A DNA stretch of 32,304 bases from Oscillospiraceae bacterium (GCA_015066575.1 SVOD01000008.1:1-32304), one strand, 5' to 3'. Shown: positions 20,985-28,518, counted from the first letter of the stretch. The notes: generated by a model not told the origin, from the sequence alone. Numbers and translations are program-made.

Positions 20985-21019
20985 TTGCGGGCAGGGTTTT
21001 CAAAACGGAGGAAAAATAA

Positions 21020-21253
21020 GTGAAAGATTTACTTGTGTCCATCGCACAGGGTTTAGTTGACGCACCTTCAGAAGTCACCGTAGAGGTTGATGAACCGAAC
21101 GCGGAAGGGGTAACGGTATACCATTTGCACGTTGCACCCGATGATATGGGGCGCGTTATCGGTAAGCAGGGCAGAATTGCCAAGGCAATTCGCGTTGTGA
21201 TGCGCGCTGCCTCCAACCGGCAGGATGCGAAAATTGCGGTGGAAATTGACTAA
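21020..21253 (+). CDS. khpA: KH-domain RNA-binding protein KhpA
   Basis: KhpA (YlqC) is a single-KH-domain RNA-binding protein that works with KhpB in cell-division and cell-elongation control in Firmicutes. The 77-residue product has the conserved IGKQGRIAKAI (GxxG loop) near residues 49-59. The GTG start at 21020 follows GGAGG at about eight bases. Its place between rpsP and rimM is the standard one. An apparent terminator follows before rimM. Confidence 0.95.
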   Translation: MKDLLVSIAQGLVDAPSEVTVEVDEPNAEGVTVYHLHVAPDDMGRVIGKQGRIAKAIRVVMRAASNRQDAKIAVEID

Positions 21254-21260
21254 AATGACA

Positions 21261-21298
21261 AAAACCCCCGAAGTCCTTTTGCGGATGCGGGGTTTTTT
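21261..21298 (+). terminator. Terminator or attenuator between khpA and rimM
   Basis: AAAAC with CCCCG pairs with CGGGG and TTTT around a loop, ending in six T and just 20 bases before the rimM start. In an otherwise continuous operon this would reduce rimM-trmD relative to rpsP-khpA. Confidence 0.75.
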
Positions 21299-21318
21299 GT
21301 TTGTTGCAGGGAGAAAGC

Positions 21319-21834
21319 ATGGCAAAAGAGTACCTGGAAGCGGGAAAGATTGTGTCAACCCACGGTGTGCGCGGTGAAATGCGCGTCAAGCCGCTGAGTG
21401 ACGATGCATCCTTTTTGAGCGGATTTGATACGGTTTTTTTTGACAGCGGCGGGCAGGAGCCCGTGCGCGTGATTGCCGCGCGCCCTCACGGGAATGTGAC
21501 ACTGCTCAGCTTAGAGGGTGTCGATACCGTGGAAAAAGCGGAGCGCCTGCGCGGCAAGTCGCTGTTTATTCAAAAAAGTCAGGCAGTATTGCCGCAGGGC
21601 AGCTATTTTATTGAAGATATTATCGGTCTGCAGGCAGTTGATGAAGTCGGCGGCGAAGTGCTCGGCACTGTCAGCGATGTGCAGGCGTACCCTGCCAACG
21701 ATGTGTGGTTTATCCGCAACGGGGAAAGGGAAGTGCTCATTCCCAATATTCCGGACGTAGTCAAAAAAGTGTGTATAGAAGAGGGCAAAGTGTATATTCA
21801 TAAAATGAAAGGGCTGTTTGAAGATGCGCATTGA
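21319..21834 (+). CDS. rimM: 16S rRNA processing protein RimM
   Basis: RimM binds S19 and helps mature the 30S head domain. I start at ATG 21319 (MAKEYLEAGKIVSTHGVRGEM), with GGGAG upstream, for 171 residues; the track TTG at 21301 lies in the terminator region. The RimM barrel has the STHGVRGEMRVKPL signature, and the C-terminal PRC-barrel begins around residue 95 (YFIEDIIGL...VSDVQAYPANDVW) and ends IPNIPDVVKKV. The last 11 bases overlap the start of trmD. Confidence 0.95.
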   Translation: MAKEYLEAGKIVSTHGVRGEMRVKPLSDDASFLSGFDTVFFDSGGQEPVRVIAARPHGNVTLLSLEGVDTVEKAERLRGKSLFIQKSQAVLPQGSYFIEDIIGLQAVDEVGGEVLGTVSDVQAYPANDVWFIRNGEREVLIPNIPDVVKKVCIEEGKVYIHKMKGLFEDAH

Positions 21835-22567
21835 TATATTAACTCTGTTTCCCGAGATGTGCTATGCGTACTTAAATGAGAGCATTATCGGCAGAGCCAG
21901 GAAAAAAGGCGCAATTACCATTGAGTGCGAAAATATTCGCGATTACACGCTCGACAAGCACAATCGGGTGGATGATGCGCCCTATGCCGGCACCACCGGG
22001 ATGGTGATGCAGGCACAGCCGATTTATGATTGTTATATGTCGCTGTGCGAAGCGTTGGAAAAAAAGCCGCATTTGATTTATATGTCGCCACAGGGCAAAA
22101 CCCTCACCCAACAGCGCGCGCTGGAGCTGAGCAAGCTCGATAACATCGCCCTGTTATGCGGGCATTACGAGGGTGTGGACGAGCGCGTGATTGAAGAAAT
22201 TGTCGATGAAGAAATCTCCTGCGGTGACTATGTGCTCACCGGCGGCGAGCTGCCGGCGCTGCTGCTCGCGGACTGCATTGCGCGCATGGTGCCGGGGGTG
22301 CTGCCAAATGAGGAGGCCTACACCAATGAAAGCCATTTTGCCTCTCTTTTGGAAGCGCCGCAGTATACAAGACCTTATGAATGGCGCGGCAAAACCGTGC
22401 CGGATATTTTGCTTTCGGGACATCACAAGGCGGTTGCCGCATGGAAGCGGCAGCAGGCAATCAGGCGTACCCTTTTGCGCCGCCCCGACCTTCTGGAGCG
22501 CGCCGATTTGAGCGAAAAAGAGCGCGCGTATGTGCAGCAATTAAAAGGTGAATTTGAGTCAAATTAA
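21824..22567 (+). CDS. trmD: tRNA (guanine-N1-)-methyltransferase TrmD
   Basis: TrmD makes m1G37 in tRNA, which prevents frameshifting. The start at ATG 21824 (MRIDILTLFPEM) gives 247 residues and overlaps rimM by 11 bases. The trefoil-knot SAM site is present: YMSPQGKTLTQQRA, LLCGHYEGVDERVIEE and EISCGDYVLTGGELPALLLADCIARMVPGVL. The N-terminal loop reads PYAGTTGMVMQ, a variant of the common GGGxGM. The C-terminal tRNA-binding helical domain is complete. No good terminator is seen in the 230 bases before the HPr gene, which are AT-rich. Confidence 0.97.
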   Translation: MRIDILTLFPEMCYAYLNESIIGRARKKGAITIECENIRDYTLDKHNRVDDAPYAGTTGMVMQAQPIYDCYMSLCEALEKKPHLIYMSPQGKTLTQQRALELSKLDNIALLCGHYEGVDERVIEEIVDEEISCGDYVLTGGELPALLLADCIARMVPGVLPNEEAYTNESHFASLLEAPQYTRPYEWRGKTVPDILLSGHHKAVAAWKRQQAIRRTLLRRPDLLERADLSEKERAYVQQLKGEFESN

Positions 22568-22711
22568 ACATTTTCACGGGCAATTGTTTATAAATTCTGC
22601 TCTAAACGTAAAAAAACAGCTGATTTTTTGTAAATTTGCACAAAAAACTTAACACCGTTAAATAAATATTCGGGAAGAAAGCTGAAAATGTAAAAAAGCG
22701 GTGCGAAAATA

Positions 22712-22739
22712 TTGACCTATTGCTAAAAAAAGGTATAAT
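22712..22739 (+). promoter_or_regulatory. Promoter of the HPr gene
   Basis: TTGACC (22712-22717) and TATAAT (22734-22739) with a 16-bp spacer. The leader to the ATG is about 55 bases. The bases from 22568 to 22711 hold no recognised element. Confidence 0.8.
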
Positions 22740-22800
22740 ATATATTGTATTTTAAGAAATAAACCAATCTAAAACTGCGATTGCGTTTGGGGGTATTAAT

Positions 22801-23064
22801 ATGTTTATTAAAAGTGTTGAAGTCAGTAATAAAGTCGGTTTACATGCGCGTCCTGCGACATTCTTTATTCAAAAAGCCAATGAATTCAAATCTACCATCT
22901 GGGTGGAGAAGGACGGCAGAAGAGTCAATGCAAAGAGCCTTTTAGGTGTGCTCTCGCTCGGTATTGCACAAGATACTTCTATCAACATTATTGCCGACGG
23001 CGCCGATGAAGAGCTTGCTGTCAACAGCTTGGTAGAGCTTGTCGAGGAAGGCTTAAACGGCTAA
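22801..23064 (+). CDS. ptsH: HPr family phosphocarrier protein
   Basis: HPr carries phosphate from Enzyme I to sugar-specific PTS components, and in Firmicutes its Ser46-phosphorylated form drives catabolite repression. The 87-residue protein keeps His15 in GLHARPA and Ser46 in AKSLLGVLSLG, so both phosphorylation sites are present. This argues against Crh, where His15 is lost. No ptsI gene is adjacent; the gene is a single unit with its own promoter and terminator. Other HPr-like roles cannot be excluded. Confidence 0.9.
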   Translation: MFIKSVEVSNKVGLHARPATFFIQKANEFKSTIWVEKDGRRVNAKSLLGVLSLGIAQDTSINIIADGADEELAVNSLVELVEEGLNG

Positions 23065-23083
23065 AAAAGATGACAGATAACCC

Positions 23084-23119
23084 GGCACTGTGAATGCTTC
23101 ACAGTGCCTTTATGTTTAT
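23084..23119 (+). terminator. Terminator after the HPr gene
   Basis: GGCACTGTGAA-TGC-TTCACAGTGCC is a perfect 11-bp stem. The following tract TTTATGTTT is only moderately T-rich. Confidence 0.75.
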
Positions 23120-23131
23120 GACAATTACAAT

Positions 23132-23194
23132 GCGGAATGCGGAATTCGGAATGCGGAATTAAAGGTGGCGAAGCTATGCTTCGCATTTTAAAAG
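23132..23194 (+). repeat. Heptamer array with GTGG-hairpin module
   Basis: GCGGAAT, GCGGAAT, TCGGAAT, GCGGAAT (23132-23159), TAAAGGTG, hairpin GCGAAGC-TAT-GCTTCGC (23168-23184), ATTTTAAAAG. It has the same order as 11488-11540 but a different stem sequence that still pairs perfectly. Confidence 0.85.
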
Positions 23195-23252
23195 CAGTTC
23201 GCACCAACGAACAGGCGCACAAGTGTGCAAACAAGAAAGAAGGTGAAGAAGC

Positions 23253-25085
23253 TTGCAAAGAATAGAGAGATTGCTCAAAAAAGCCAATGCACTGCCGCTG
23301 CAAAGCGGTGTCTACATTATGAAAGACAAGAGCAAAAAGGTTATTTATGTCGGCAAGGCAAAGAAGCTCAAAAACCGCGTCACTTCTTACTTTCGCAAGA
23401 ATTCTTCCCACAATACCAAGACCGTGATGATGGTCTCAAATGTCGAAGACTTCGATTACATTTTGACCGACAGCGAGTTTGAAGCGCTGGTGCTCGAGTG
23501 CAGTCTGATTAAGCAGTATCAGCCCAAGTACAATATCTTACTCAAGGATGACAAAGGCTACAGCTATATTCGCGTTACCCGGGAGGCATATCCGCGCATC
23601 AGCGAGGTCAAGCAAAAGGCGGATGACGGCGCTAAATATATGGGACCCTTCACTTCCTCGTGGGCAATTTCCGCCTCGGTCAGGGAGGCCAACAGCATTT
23701 TTATGCTGCCCGATTGCAACAAGTCTTTTCCGCGCGATTTCGGCAAAACGCGCCCCTGCTTAAACTACCATATCGGGAAGTGTATGGGCGTTTGCACCGG
23801 TAAAATCTCGCAAGAGGAATATGCCGAGACCATCGAGCAGGCGCTGGCGTTTTTGCAGGGAAACAGCAAGCAGGTGCTGAAGCTTATGCAGCAAAAAATG
23901 CTCGATTACAGCGAAAAAATGCAGTTTGAAAAAGCGGCGCGCCTGCGCGACCGCATAGCCGCGATTGAGCGCTTGAATGACAGGCAAAAGGTTGTGGCGG
24001 GCACCTACCGCAGCGAAGATGTATTTGCCCTTGTCAGAGGCAATAAGAAGATGTGCTTGAGTGTGCTGCGCTTTCGCGACAATCGCCTGCAGGAAAGTGA
24101 AAACTTTATTGTGGACAATACACCCGACACCGGGGAGGCTGTCAGGGAATTGCTGCTGCGTTTTTACGCGATGAGGGATGATATACCACCGCGCATCCTT
24201 TTTGAGGATGAAATTGAGGATGCCGCACTTCTCGAAGCTTATTTTACTTCGCAAGCGGGCAAAAACGTGAAGCTGATTGTGCCCAAAAAGGGAGAACAGG
24301 TTAAGCTCTGCGAGCTTTGCCGCCAAAATGCCGCACAGCATTTGGCTCTGTATGAGGGCATGAGTATGAGGCAGACCGCGGCGCTCGATGAGCTGGCGCG
24401 TCTGTTGGGATTGAGCGCACCGCCGAGCTGGATTGAAAGCTACGATATTTCTCATACCGGCGGGCAGGACAATGTCGCGGGTATGGTCGTTTTTAAAGAC
24501 GGAAAGCCCTATAAAAAAGCCTATAAGCGCTTTACCATCAAGGGCTTTAGCGGGCAGGATGACTATGCTTCGATGGCGGAGGTGCTCGGGAGAAGATTTC
24601 GGCACTACTATGAGGATGAGGCGGACAGCAGCTTTAAGCAGCTGCCGGATTTGATTTTGCTTGACGGCGGCAAAGGGCAGGTCAGTGCGGTGCAGCCCGT
24701 GCTTGCGCAGATGGGAATCGATGTGCCGCTGTTCGGTATGGTCAAGGATTCCAAGCACAAGACAAGAGCGATTGCCACCTCCGGCGGGGAGATACAAATT
24801 AACAGCGTGCGCACGGCGTTTGCGCTGGTCACTCAAATCCAGGATGAAGTGCACCGTTTTGCCATCACTTACCACCGCAAAAAGCATAAAAAAAGCACGA
24901 TTTCTACCGGTTTGACCGCGATTGAAGGCGTGGGGCAGGCAAGGGCAAAGCAGCTGCTCAGGCACTTCGGCTCTCTGCGCAAAATCAGGGAGGCAACGAC
25001 CGAGGAAATCGCGCTTCTCAAAGGGTTTTCGCCGGAGCTGGCGCAAAGAATCAAGGAGGCTTTGCAGGCACCGGAAGGGAAATAG
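23253..25085 (+). CDS. uvrC: Excinuclease ABC subunit C
   Basis: UvrC makes both incisions in nucleotide-excision repair. The 610-residue protein is full length. It has a GIY-YIG domain (SGVYIMKDKSKKVIYVGKAKKLKNRV, about 17-43), a UVR motif (KMQFEKAARLRDRIAAIERL, about 229-248), the RNase H-like 5'-incision domain (ESYDISHTGGQDNVAGMVVFKDG and LILLDGGKGQVSA) and C-terminal helix-hairpin-helix repeats (AIEGVGQARAKQLLRHFGSL). The TTG start at 23253 has AAGGTG about eight bases upstream, and the product begins right at the family N-terminus. It follows a repeat block and precedes rsmD, which has its own promoter. Confidence 0.97.
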   Translation: MQRIERLLKKANALPLQSGVYIMKDKSKKVIYVGKAKKLKNRVTSYFRKNSSHNTKTVMMVSNVEDFDYILTDSEFEALVLECSLIKQYQPKYNILLKDDKGYSYIRVTREAYPRISEVKQKADDGAKYMGPFTSSWAISASVREANSIFMLPDCNKSFPRDFGKTRPCLNYHIGKCMGVCTGKISQEEYAETIEQALAFLQGNSKQVLKLMQQKMLDYSEKMQFEKAARLRDRIAAIERLNDRQKVVAGTYRSEDVFALVRGNKKMCLSVLRFRDNRLQESENFIVDNTPDTGEAVRELLLRFYAMRDDIPPRILFEDEIEDAALLEAYFTSQAGKNVKLIVPKKGEQVKLCELCRQNAAQHLALYEGMSMRQTAALDELARLLGLSAPPSWIESYDISHTGGQDNVAGMVVFKDGKPYKKAYKRFTIKGFSGQDDYASMAEVLGRRFRHYYEDEADSSFKQLPDLILLDGGKGQVSAVQPVLAQMGIDVPLFGMVKDSKHKTRAIATSGGEIQINSVRTAFALVTQIQDEVHRFAITYHRKKHKKSTISTGLTAIEGVGQARAKQLLRHFGSLRKIREATTEEIALLKGFSPELAQRIKEALQAPEGK

Positions 25086-25086
25086 C

Positions 25087-25115
25087 TTGACATTATTTTA
25101 ATAATATAGTATATT
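25087..25115 (+). promoter_or_regulatory. Promoter of rsmD-coaD
   Basis: TTGACA (25087-25092), directly after the uvrC stop, and TATATT (25110-25115) with a 17-bp spacer. Confidence 0.8.
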
Positions 25116-25178
25116 ATTTGAGATTGGGATTTTGTTTTGATTCCCACTACCGAAATCTCCGAGCCGAGGTGTGAACGA

Positions 25179-25715
25179 TTGCGAGTCATTGCAGGCAAGT
25201 GCGGCGGCAGAAGGTTGCTGACACCGGCAGACAATGCTGTCAGACCGACTACCGATAAAGTCAAGGAAGCACTGTTTTCTTCCTTGCAATTTGAGCTGCA
25301 GGATGCCTGTGTGTTGGATTTGTTTTCCGGTTCGGGACAGCTCGGGATTGAGGCGCTCAGCCGCGGCGCAAGGCAGGCTGTGTTTGTCGACAGCAGCAGG
25401 CAGTCCGTAGCGCTGACCAAGCAAAACCTGGCGCTGTGCCGGCTCGAAGGGCAGGTTGTTTGCAGCGACAGTTTGGCTTACCTCAAGCACTGCACACAGC
25501 AGTTCGACATCGCATTTTTAGACCCGCCGTATCGGGTGGGGCTGTTGCAGGAAGCCCTGCCGGCGGTCAGCCGTGTGATGCGCGAGGGCGGCGTGATTGC
25601 AGCGGAGTGTCCGGTGGAGGAAGCGACACCCGATTGCTTGGAAAACGGCTTTGTTAAAGTCAAAACCAAGCAGTACGGAACCATGCGCTTGAATTACTAC
25701 AGAAGAGAGAATTAA
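25179..25715 (+). CDS. rsmD: 16S rRNA (guanine966-N2)-methyltransferase RsmD
   Basis: RsmD methylates G966 of 16S rRNA with S-adenosylmethionine. I choose TTG 25179, which gives the family's usual first residues (M/L-RVIAGKCGGRRL) and has GAGGTG seven bases upstream. The track start adds 14 residues without family support. The product has 178 residues with PTTDKVKEALFSSL, the SAM motif LDLFSGSGQLGIEALSRGA and the catalytic FLDPPY. Its stop codon directly abuts the coaD ATG, a common rsmD-coaD pairing. Confidence 0.94.
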   Translation: MRVIAGKCGGRRLLTPADNAVRPTTDKVKEALFSSLQFELQDACVLDLFSGSGQLGIEALSRGARQAVFVDSSRQSVALTKQNLALCRLEGQVVCSDSLAYLKHCTQQFDIAFLDPPYRVGLLQEALPAVSRVMREGGVIAAECPVEEATPDCLENGFVKVKTKQYGTMRLNYYRREN

Positions 25716-26201
25716 ATGAGAGTTTGTATTTGCCCCGGTTCCTTTGACCCGGTGACAGTGGGGCATTTGGATATCATCAGGAGGGCGTCAACCCTTTTTG
25801 ATAAAGTCATTGTCAGTGTGATGATGAACAGCGCGAAAACCGCGGCCTTTTCGATAGAGGAGCGAGTGGCATTTATTTGCCGCTGTACGGCGGATATTCC
25901 CAATGTTGAGGTGGAAGGCGTCAGCGATATTTTACTTGCCGATTACGCGAAAGAGAAGGGCGCTGTTGCCATTGTCAAAGGGCTGCGCGCGGTGTCCGAC
26001 TATGAATATGAATTCCAGCAGGCATTGATGAATAAAAGCCTGAATGCCGATGTGGAAACCGTGTTCCTGATGACAGACAGCGAAAATATGTTCTTGAGCT
26101 CTTCCGCTGTTAAAGAGGTATGCAAGCTTGGCGGCGACATTCGCAAATTTGTTCCGCCGGCTATACATGATGATATAGTGAACAGATTCATGCCGAGATA
26201 G
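25716..26201 (+). CDS. coaD: Phosphopantetheine adenylyltransferase
   Basis: CoaD transfers AMP to 4'-phosphopantetheine, the penultimate step of coenzyme A synthesis. The 161-residue protein has PGSFDPVTVGHLDII, with the T/HxGH nucleotide-binding motif near 14-17. It also has IVKGLRAVSDYEYEFQQALMN and, near the C-terminus, FLSSSAVKEVCKLGGDI, equivalent to the ISSTxVR block. It is translated directly after rsmD with no gap. Confidence 0.97.
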   Translation: MRVCICPGSFDPVTVGHLDIIRRASTLFDKVIVSVMMNSAKTAAFSIEERVAFICRCTADIPNVEVEGVSDILLADYAKEKGAVAIVKGLRAVSDYEYEFQQALMNKSLNADVETVFLMTDSENMFLSSSAVKEVCKLGGDIRKFVPPAIHDDIVNRFMPR

Positions 26202-26232
26202 TATTTCGGTAAAATGAAAGGAGAATAACACA

Positions 26233-26745
26233 GTGACTATTGAAGATTTTTTGGATTTACTGGAGGAAACAATTGAGGATGGTAAATCGGTTGTCTTGAC
26301 CAATAAAATTATGGTAGACGGCGAAAAAATGAAGGAAATCATTGAAGATATCCGCCTGAATATGCCCGAAGAAATCAGAAAGGCAAAGAAGATTGTTGAA
26401 GATAGAGCAACAATCCTTGAAAAGGCTGCCGCGGATGCCGAGATGACCATTAAAAAGGCGGAGGAGCAGCAGCAGCTGATGGTATCCGACACTGAGGTTA
26501 TGAAAGTGGCACAGGCACAGTCCAACGCCCTTCTGGCAAAATCCAACGGCGAAGCCAACGACATTCTTGCCGAGGCAAAGGATAAGGCGACTGCCATGAG
26601 AAACAGCGCTATTCGCTTTGTGGATGAGTTGATGCGCCAGGCGGATGATGCGCTCTATGACAACCTTTCCGAGCTGCGCCGCGCAAGACAGTCCTTTAAG
26701 GGCACTGCCGATGCCGTTGTCGGTGAATCCGATATCGAAGACTAA
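26233..26745 (+). CDS. Clostridia-type coiled-coil protein downstream of coaD
   Basis: The 170-residue protein has a GTG start at 26233 with AAAGGAGA upstream. The N-terminus (DFLDLLEETIEDGKSVVLTNKIMVDGEKMKEIIEDIRLNMPEE split around residues 5-47) is followed by a long charged helix (about 48-115, ERA/EKAAADAEMTIKKAEEQQ-like heptads). A second helix ends VDELMRQADDALYDNLSELRRA. I recognise the plan: proteins of this form sit after coaD in many Clostridia and are often labelled ATPase or V-type-subunit-like, although no ATPase motif is present. Function is unknown; the coiled coil and the LTNKIMVDGEKMKEII motif suggest a DivIVA-like scaffold at most. Confidence 0.8.
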   Translation: MTIEDFLDLLEETIEDGKSVVLTNKIMVDGEKMKEIIEDIRLNMPEEIRKAKKIVEDRATILEKAAADAEMTIKKAEEQQQLMVSDTEVMKVAQAQSNALLAKSNGEANDILAEAKDKATAMRNSAIRFVDELMRQADDALYDNLSELRRARQSFKGTADAVVGESDIED

Positions 26746-26754
26746 AACCTGCGT

Positions 26755-26835
26755 TGCCCGCCGAAAAGAATCCTTCGCAAAAAACCGAGTGAAAACTCGG
26801 TGAGTTTGTGACTGATTCTTTGGCAAAAACGGGCA
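26755..26835 (+). ncRNA. Candidate structured RNA after the coiled-coil gene
   Basis: TGCCCG (26755-26760) pairs with CGGGCA (26830-26835). Inside, CC-G-AAAAGAATC (26761-26772) pairs with GATTCTTTGG (26814-26823) with small bulges, and the centre has CCGAGT-GAAA-ACTCGG (26785-26800), a GNRA-type loop. An alternative hairpin AACTC-GGT-GAGTT would compete with the central one. No known RNA family was recognised. It begins ten bases after the stop and ends 30 bases before a terminator, so it is probably a 3' UTR or a processed sRNA. Confidence 0.45.
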
Positions 26836-26865
26836 TCATACAACAGCATATTTAGTATTTTTTTT

Positions 26866-26900
26866 GAGAGAACCACAATATTTTGCGGTTCTCTTTTTTT
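26866..26900 (+). terminator. Terminator before the mraZ promoter
   Basis: GAGAACC (26868-26874) and GGTTCTC (26887-26893), with extra pairing inside, followed by seven T. It separates the coaD-side genes from the dcw cluster. Confidence 0.9.
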
Positions 26901-26934
26901 GCGCAAAAAAGATGAAATATTTTTAAAAAATGGC

Positions 26935-26987
26935 TTGCATTTAGGGCATAAATATAATATAATATAAACACTAGGTGGTAGCTGGTG
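26935..26987 (+). promoter_or_regulatory. mraZ promoter with putative MraZ operator
   Basis: TTGCAT (26935-26940) and TATAAT (26958-26963) are separated by 17 bp. Immediately after the predicted start, GGTG occurs at 26974-26977 and 26984-26987. The 10-bp period equals that of known MraZ boxes (short GTG-rich repeats separated by a variable five to six bases). MraZ autoregulation is known in other bacteria; the site here is inference. Confidence 0.7.
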
Positions 26988-27061
26988 CCGCGAATTGCCA
27001 TCTAAACACAAATCATCCCTACAATTTTTCCCAAATTATCCCTCAGGAAAGGAGTGAAGAT

Positions 27062-27550
27062 ATGGCATACAATACATTTACCGCACAAGCGGAAACCAAA
27101 CTCGACAATAAATGCCGTATTGTCATTCCTGCGATATACCGCGAAGGGCTTGGGGAAGAATTCAAAATTGTATTGGGTATTGAAAAATGCCTGTACATTA
27201 TGGAAAACAAAATGTTTGACAGCATCAGCCGCCAAATTTCCAAATTGCCGCTCAATTTGTTTACGAAACTCGCCAGAAGATTTAATGCGTTTTCTTTCAG
27301 TGCGAAAACGGACAAGCAGGGCAGAGTGGTGCTCCTGCCGCAGCTGCGCAAGGCGCTCGGCTTGGAAATCGGAGAAACCATTGTGCTCGCGGGCATGGGA
27401 CCGTATATTGAAGTCTGGAACGACAGCGAGTTTAACAACGTTGTGGAACTCTCTGCAGAAGAAAGAGATATTCTGATGTCCTATATGAAGTTCGACTACG
27501 ATGAAAGCGACGAAGAAGACAGCGGTGAAGAAGACAGCGATGAAGTTTGA
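27062..27550 (+). CDS. mraZ: Transcriptional regulator MraZ
   Basis: MraZ is a SpoVT/AbrB-type DNA-binding protein that controls the dcw cluster. I start at ATG 27062 (MAYNTFTAQAETKLDNKCRIVIPA), with AAAGGAG upstream, for 162 residues. The track start is upstream of the Shine-Dalgarno, in the promoter region. Two MraZ repeats are visible, each with D-x-K/Q-x-R-x-x-x-P/L: TKLDNKCRIVIPAIYR (about 13-28) and KTDKQGRVVLLPQLRK (about 81-96). The usual KGR is NKCR in the first repeat. The tail is acidic (DEEDSGEEDSDE). The last 11 bases overlap rsmH. Confidence 0.95.
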   Translation: MAYNTFTAQAETKLDNKCRIVIPAIYREGLGEEFKIVLGIEKCLYIMENKMFDSISRQISKLPLNLFTKLARRFNAFSFSAKTDKQGRVVLLPQLRKALGLEIGETIVLAGMGPYIEVWNDSEFNNVVELSAEERDILMSYMKFDYDESDEEDSGEEDSDEV

Positions 27551-28460
27551 GCACACCTCGGTGCTTCTGCACGAAGCGGTTGATTCGCTTGCCATCAAGC
27601 CCGGCGGTGTGTATGTGGACGGCACGGCAGGCGGCGGCGGCCACACGGCAGCCATCCTGCAACAGCTTGGCGAAAGCGGCACACTCGTTGCCGTAGACCG
27701 GGACCCGGATGCGCTGTCAATACTCGGGAAACGATTCGCTGCCAATCAAAATGTTATTATAATTAATAATAATTTTAGTCATATTAAAAACATTCTATCG
27801 GATATCGGCATCTCTAAAGCGGACGGTATTCTGCTGGATATCGGTGTCAGTTCCCACCAACTGGACACGGCAGAAAGAGGGTTTTCGTATCACTTTGATG
27901 CACCGCTGGATATGCGCATGGCGCAGCAGGGCACCTCGGCAAAAGAGATTGTCAACAGCTACGGCGAGCAGGAACTTGCCGCTGTTATTTTCCGCTACGG
28001 TGAGGAAAAATACGCGCGTTCAATTGCCAAAAACATTGTCAAAGCGCGCAGCGAGAAGCCGATAGAGACAACCTTTGAATTGGTGGATATCATCAAGGCT
28101 TCCATGCCCGAATCCGCCAAGAGAGGGGCACATCCGGCGCGTAAGACCTTTCAGGCGCTGCGCATTGAAGTCAACGCCGAGCTCGATGCGCTCGAACAGG
28201 CGCTTGACAGCGCGCTCGATTGCCTGAATACGGGCGGTGTGATTTCCGTTATCACCTTCCATTCTTTGGAAGACAGGCTGGTGAAAACGAAAATGAAAGA
28301 ATGGGCGCAGGGCTGTACCTGTCCGAAGGATTTTCCCGTATGTGTGTGCGGTAAAACGCCGCGCGCGAGGGTGCGCAAGGCCGTGGCGCCGACACAGCGG
28401 GAAGTGGAAGAGAATAATCGCAGCCGCAGCGCGCGTTTGCGCTCGGCGGTCAAATTGTAA
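27540..28460 (+). CDS. rsmH: 16S rRNA (cytosine1402-N4)-methyltransferase RsmH
   Basis: RsmH (MraW) methylates C1402 in the ribosomal P-site region. I start at ATG 27540 (MKFEHTSVLLHEAVDSL), 306 residues, inside the end of mraZ; the track start adds 13 Lys/Thr-rich residues read in the wrong frame context. SAM motif GVYVDGTAGGGGHT, then ILLDIGVSSHQLDTAERGFSYHFDAPLDMRM and GGVISVITFHSLEDRLVK are the family signatures. The C-terminus ends in PTQREVEENNRSRSARLRSA, the usual terminal block. Confidence 0.97.
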   Translation: MKFEHTSVLLHEAVDSLAIKPGGVYVDGTAGGGGHTAAILQQLGESGTLVAVDRDPDALSILGKRFAANQNVIIINNNFSHIKNILSDIGISKADGILLDIGVSSHQLDTAERGFSYHFDAPLDMRMAQQGTSAKEIVNSYGEQELAAVIFRYGEEKYARSIAKNIVKARSEKPIETTFELVDIIKASMPESAKRGAHPARKTFQALRIEVNAELDALEQALDSALDCLNTGGVISVITFHSLEDRLVKTKMKEWAQGCTCPKDFPVCVCGKTPRARVRKAVAPTQREVEENNRSRSARLRSAVKL

Positions 28461-28518
28461 AGACAAATACTACCGAAGCAAGGGCTTCGCTAAAATACAG
28501 TGGTGAGAGGAATAAAAA

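Noticed and set aside
22801-23064. Crh (regulatory HPr paralogue)
   Set aside because: His15 is retained in GLHARPA, so the protein can carry phosphate; Crh lacks this residue.
23760-25046. 428-residue ORF on the minus strand
   Set aside because: It lies fully antisense to uvrC, whose motifs are complete; no Shine-Dalgarno or recognisable domain supports it.
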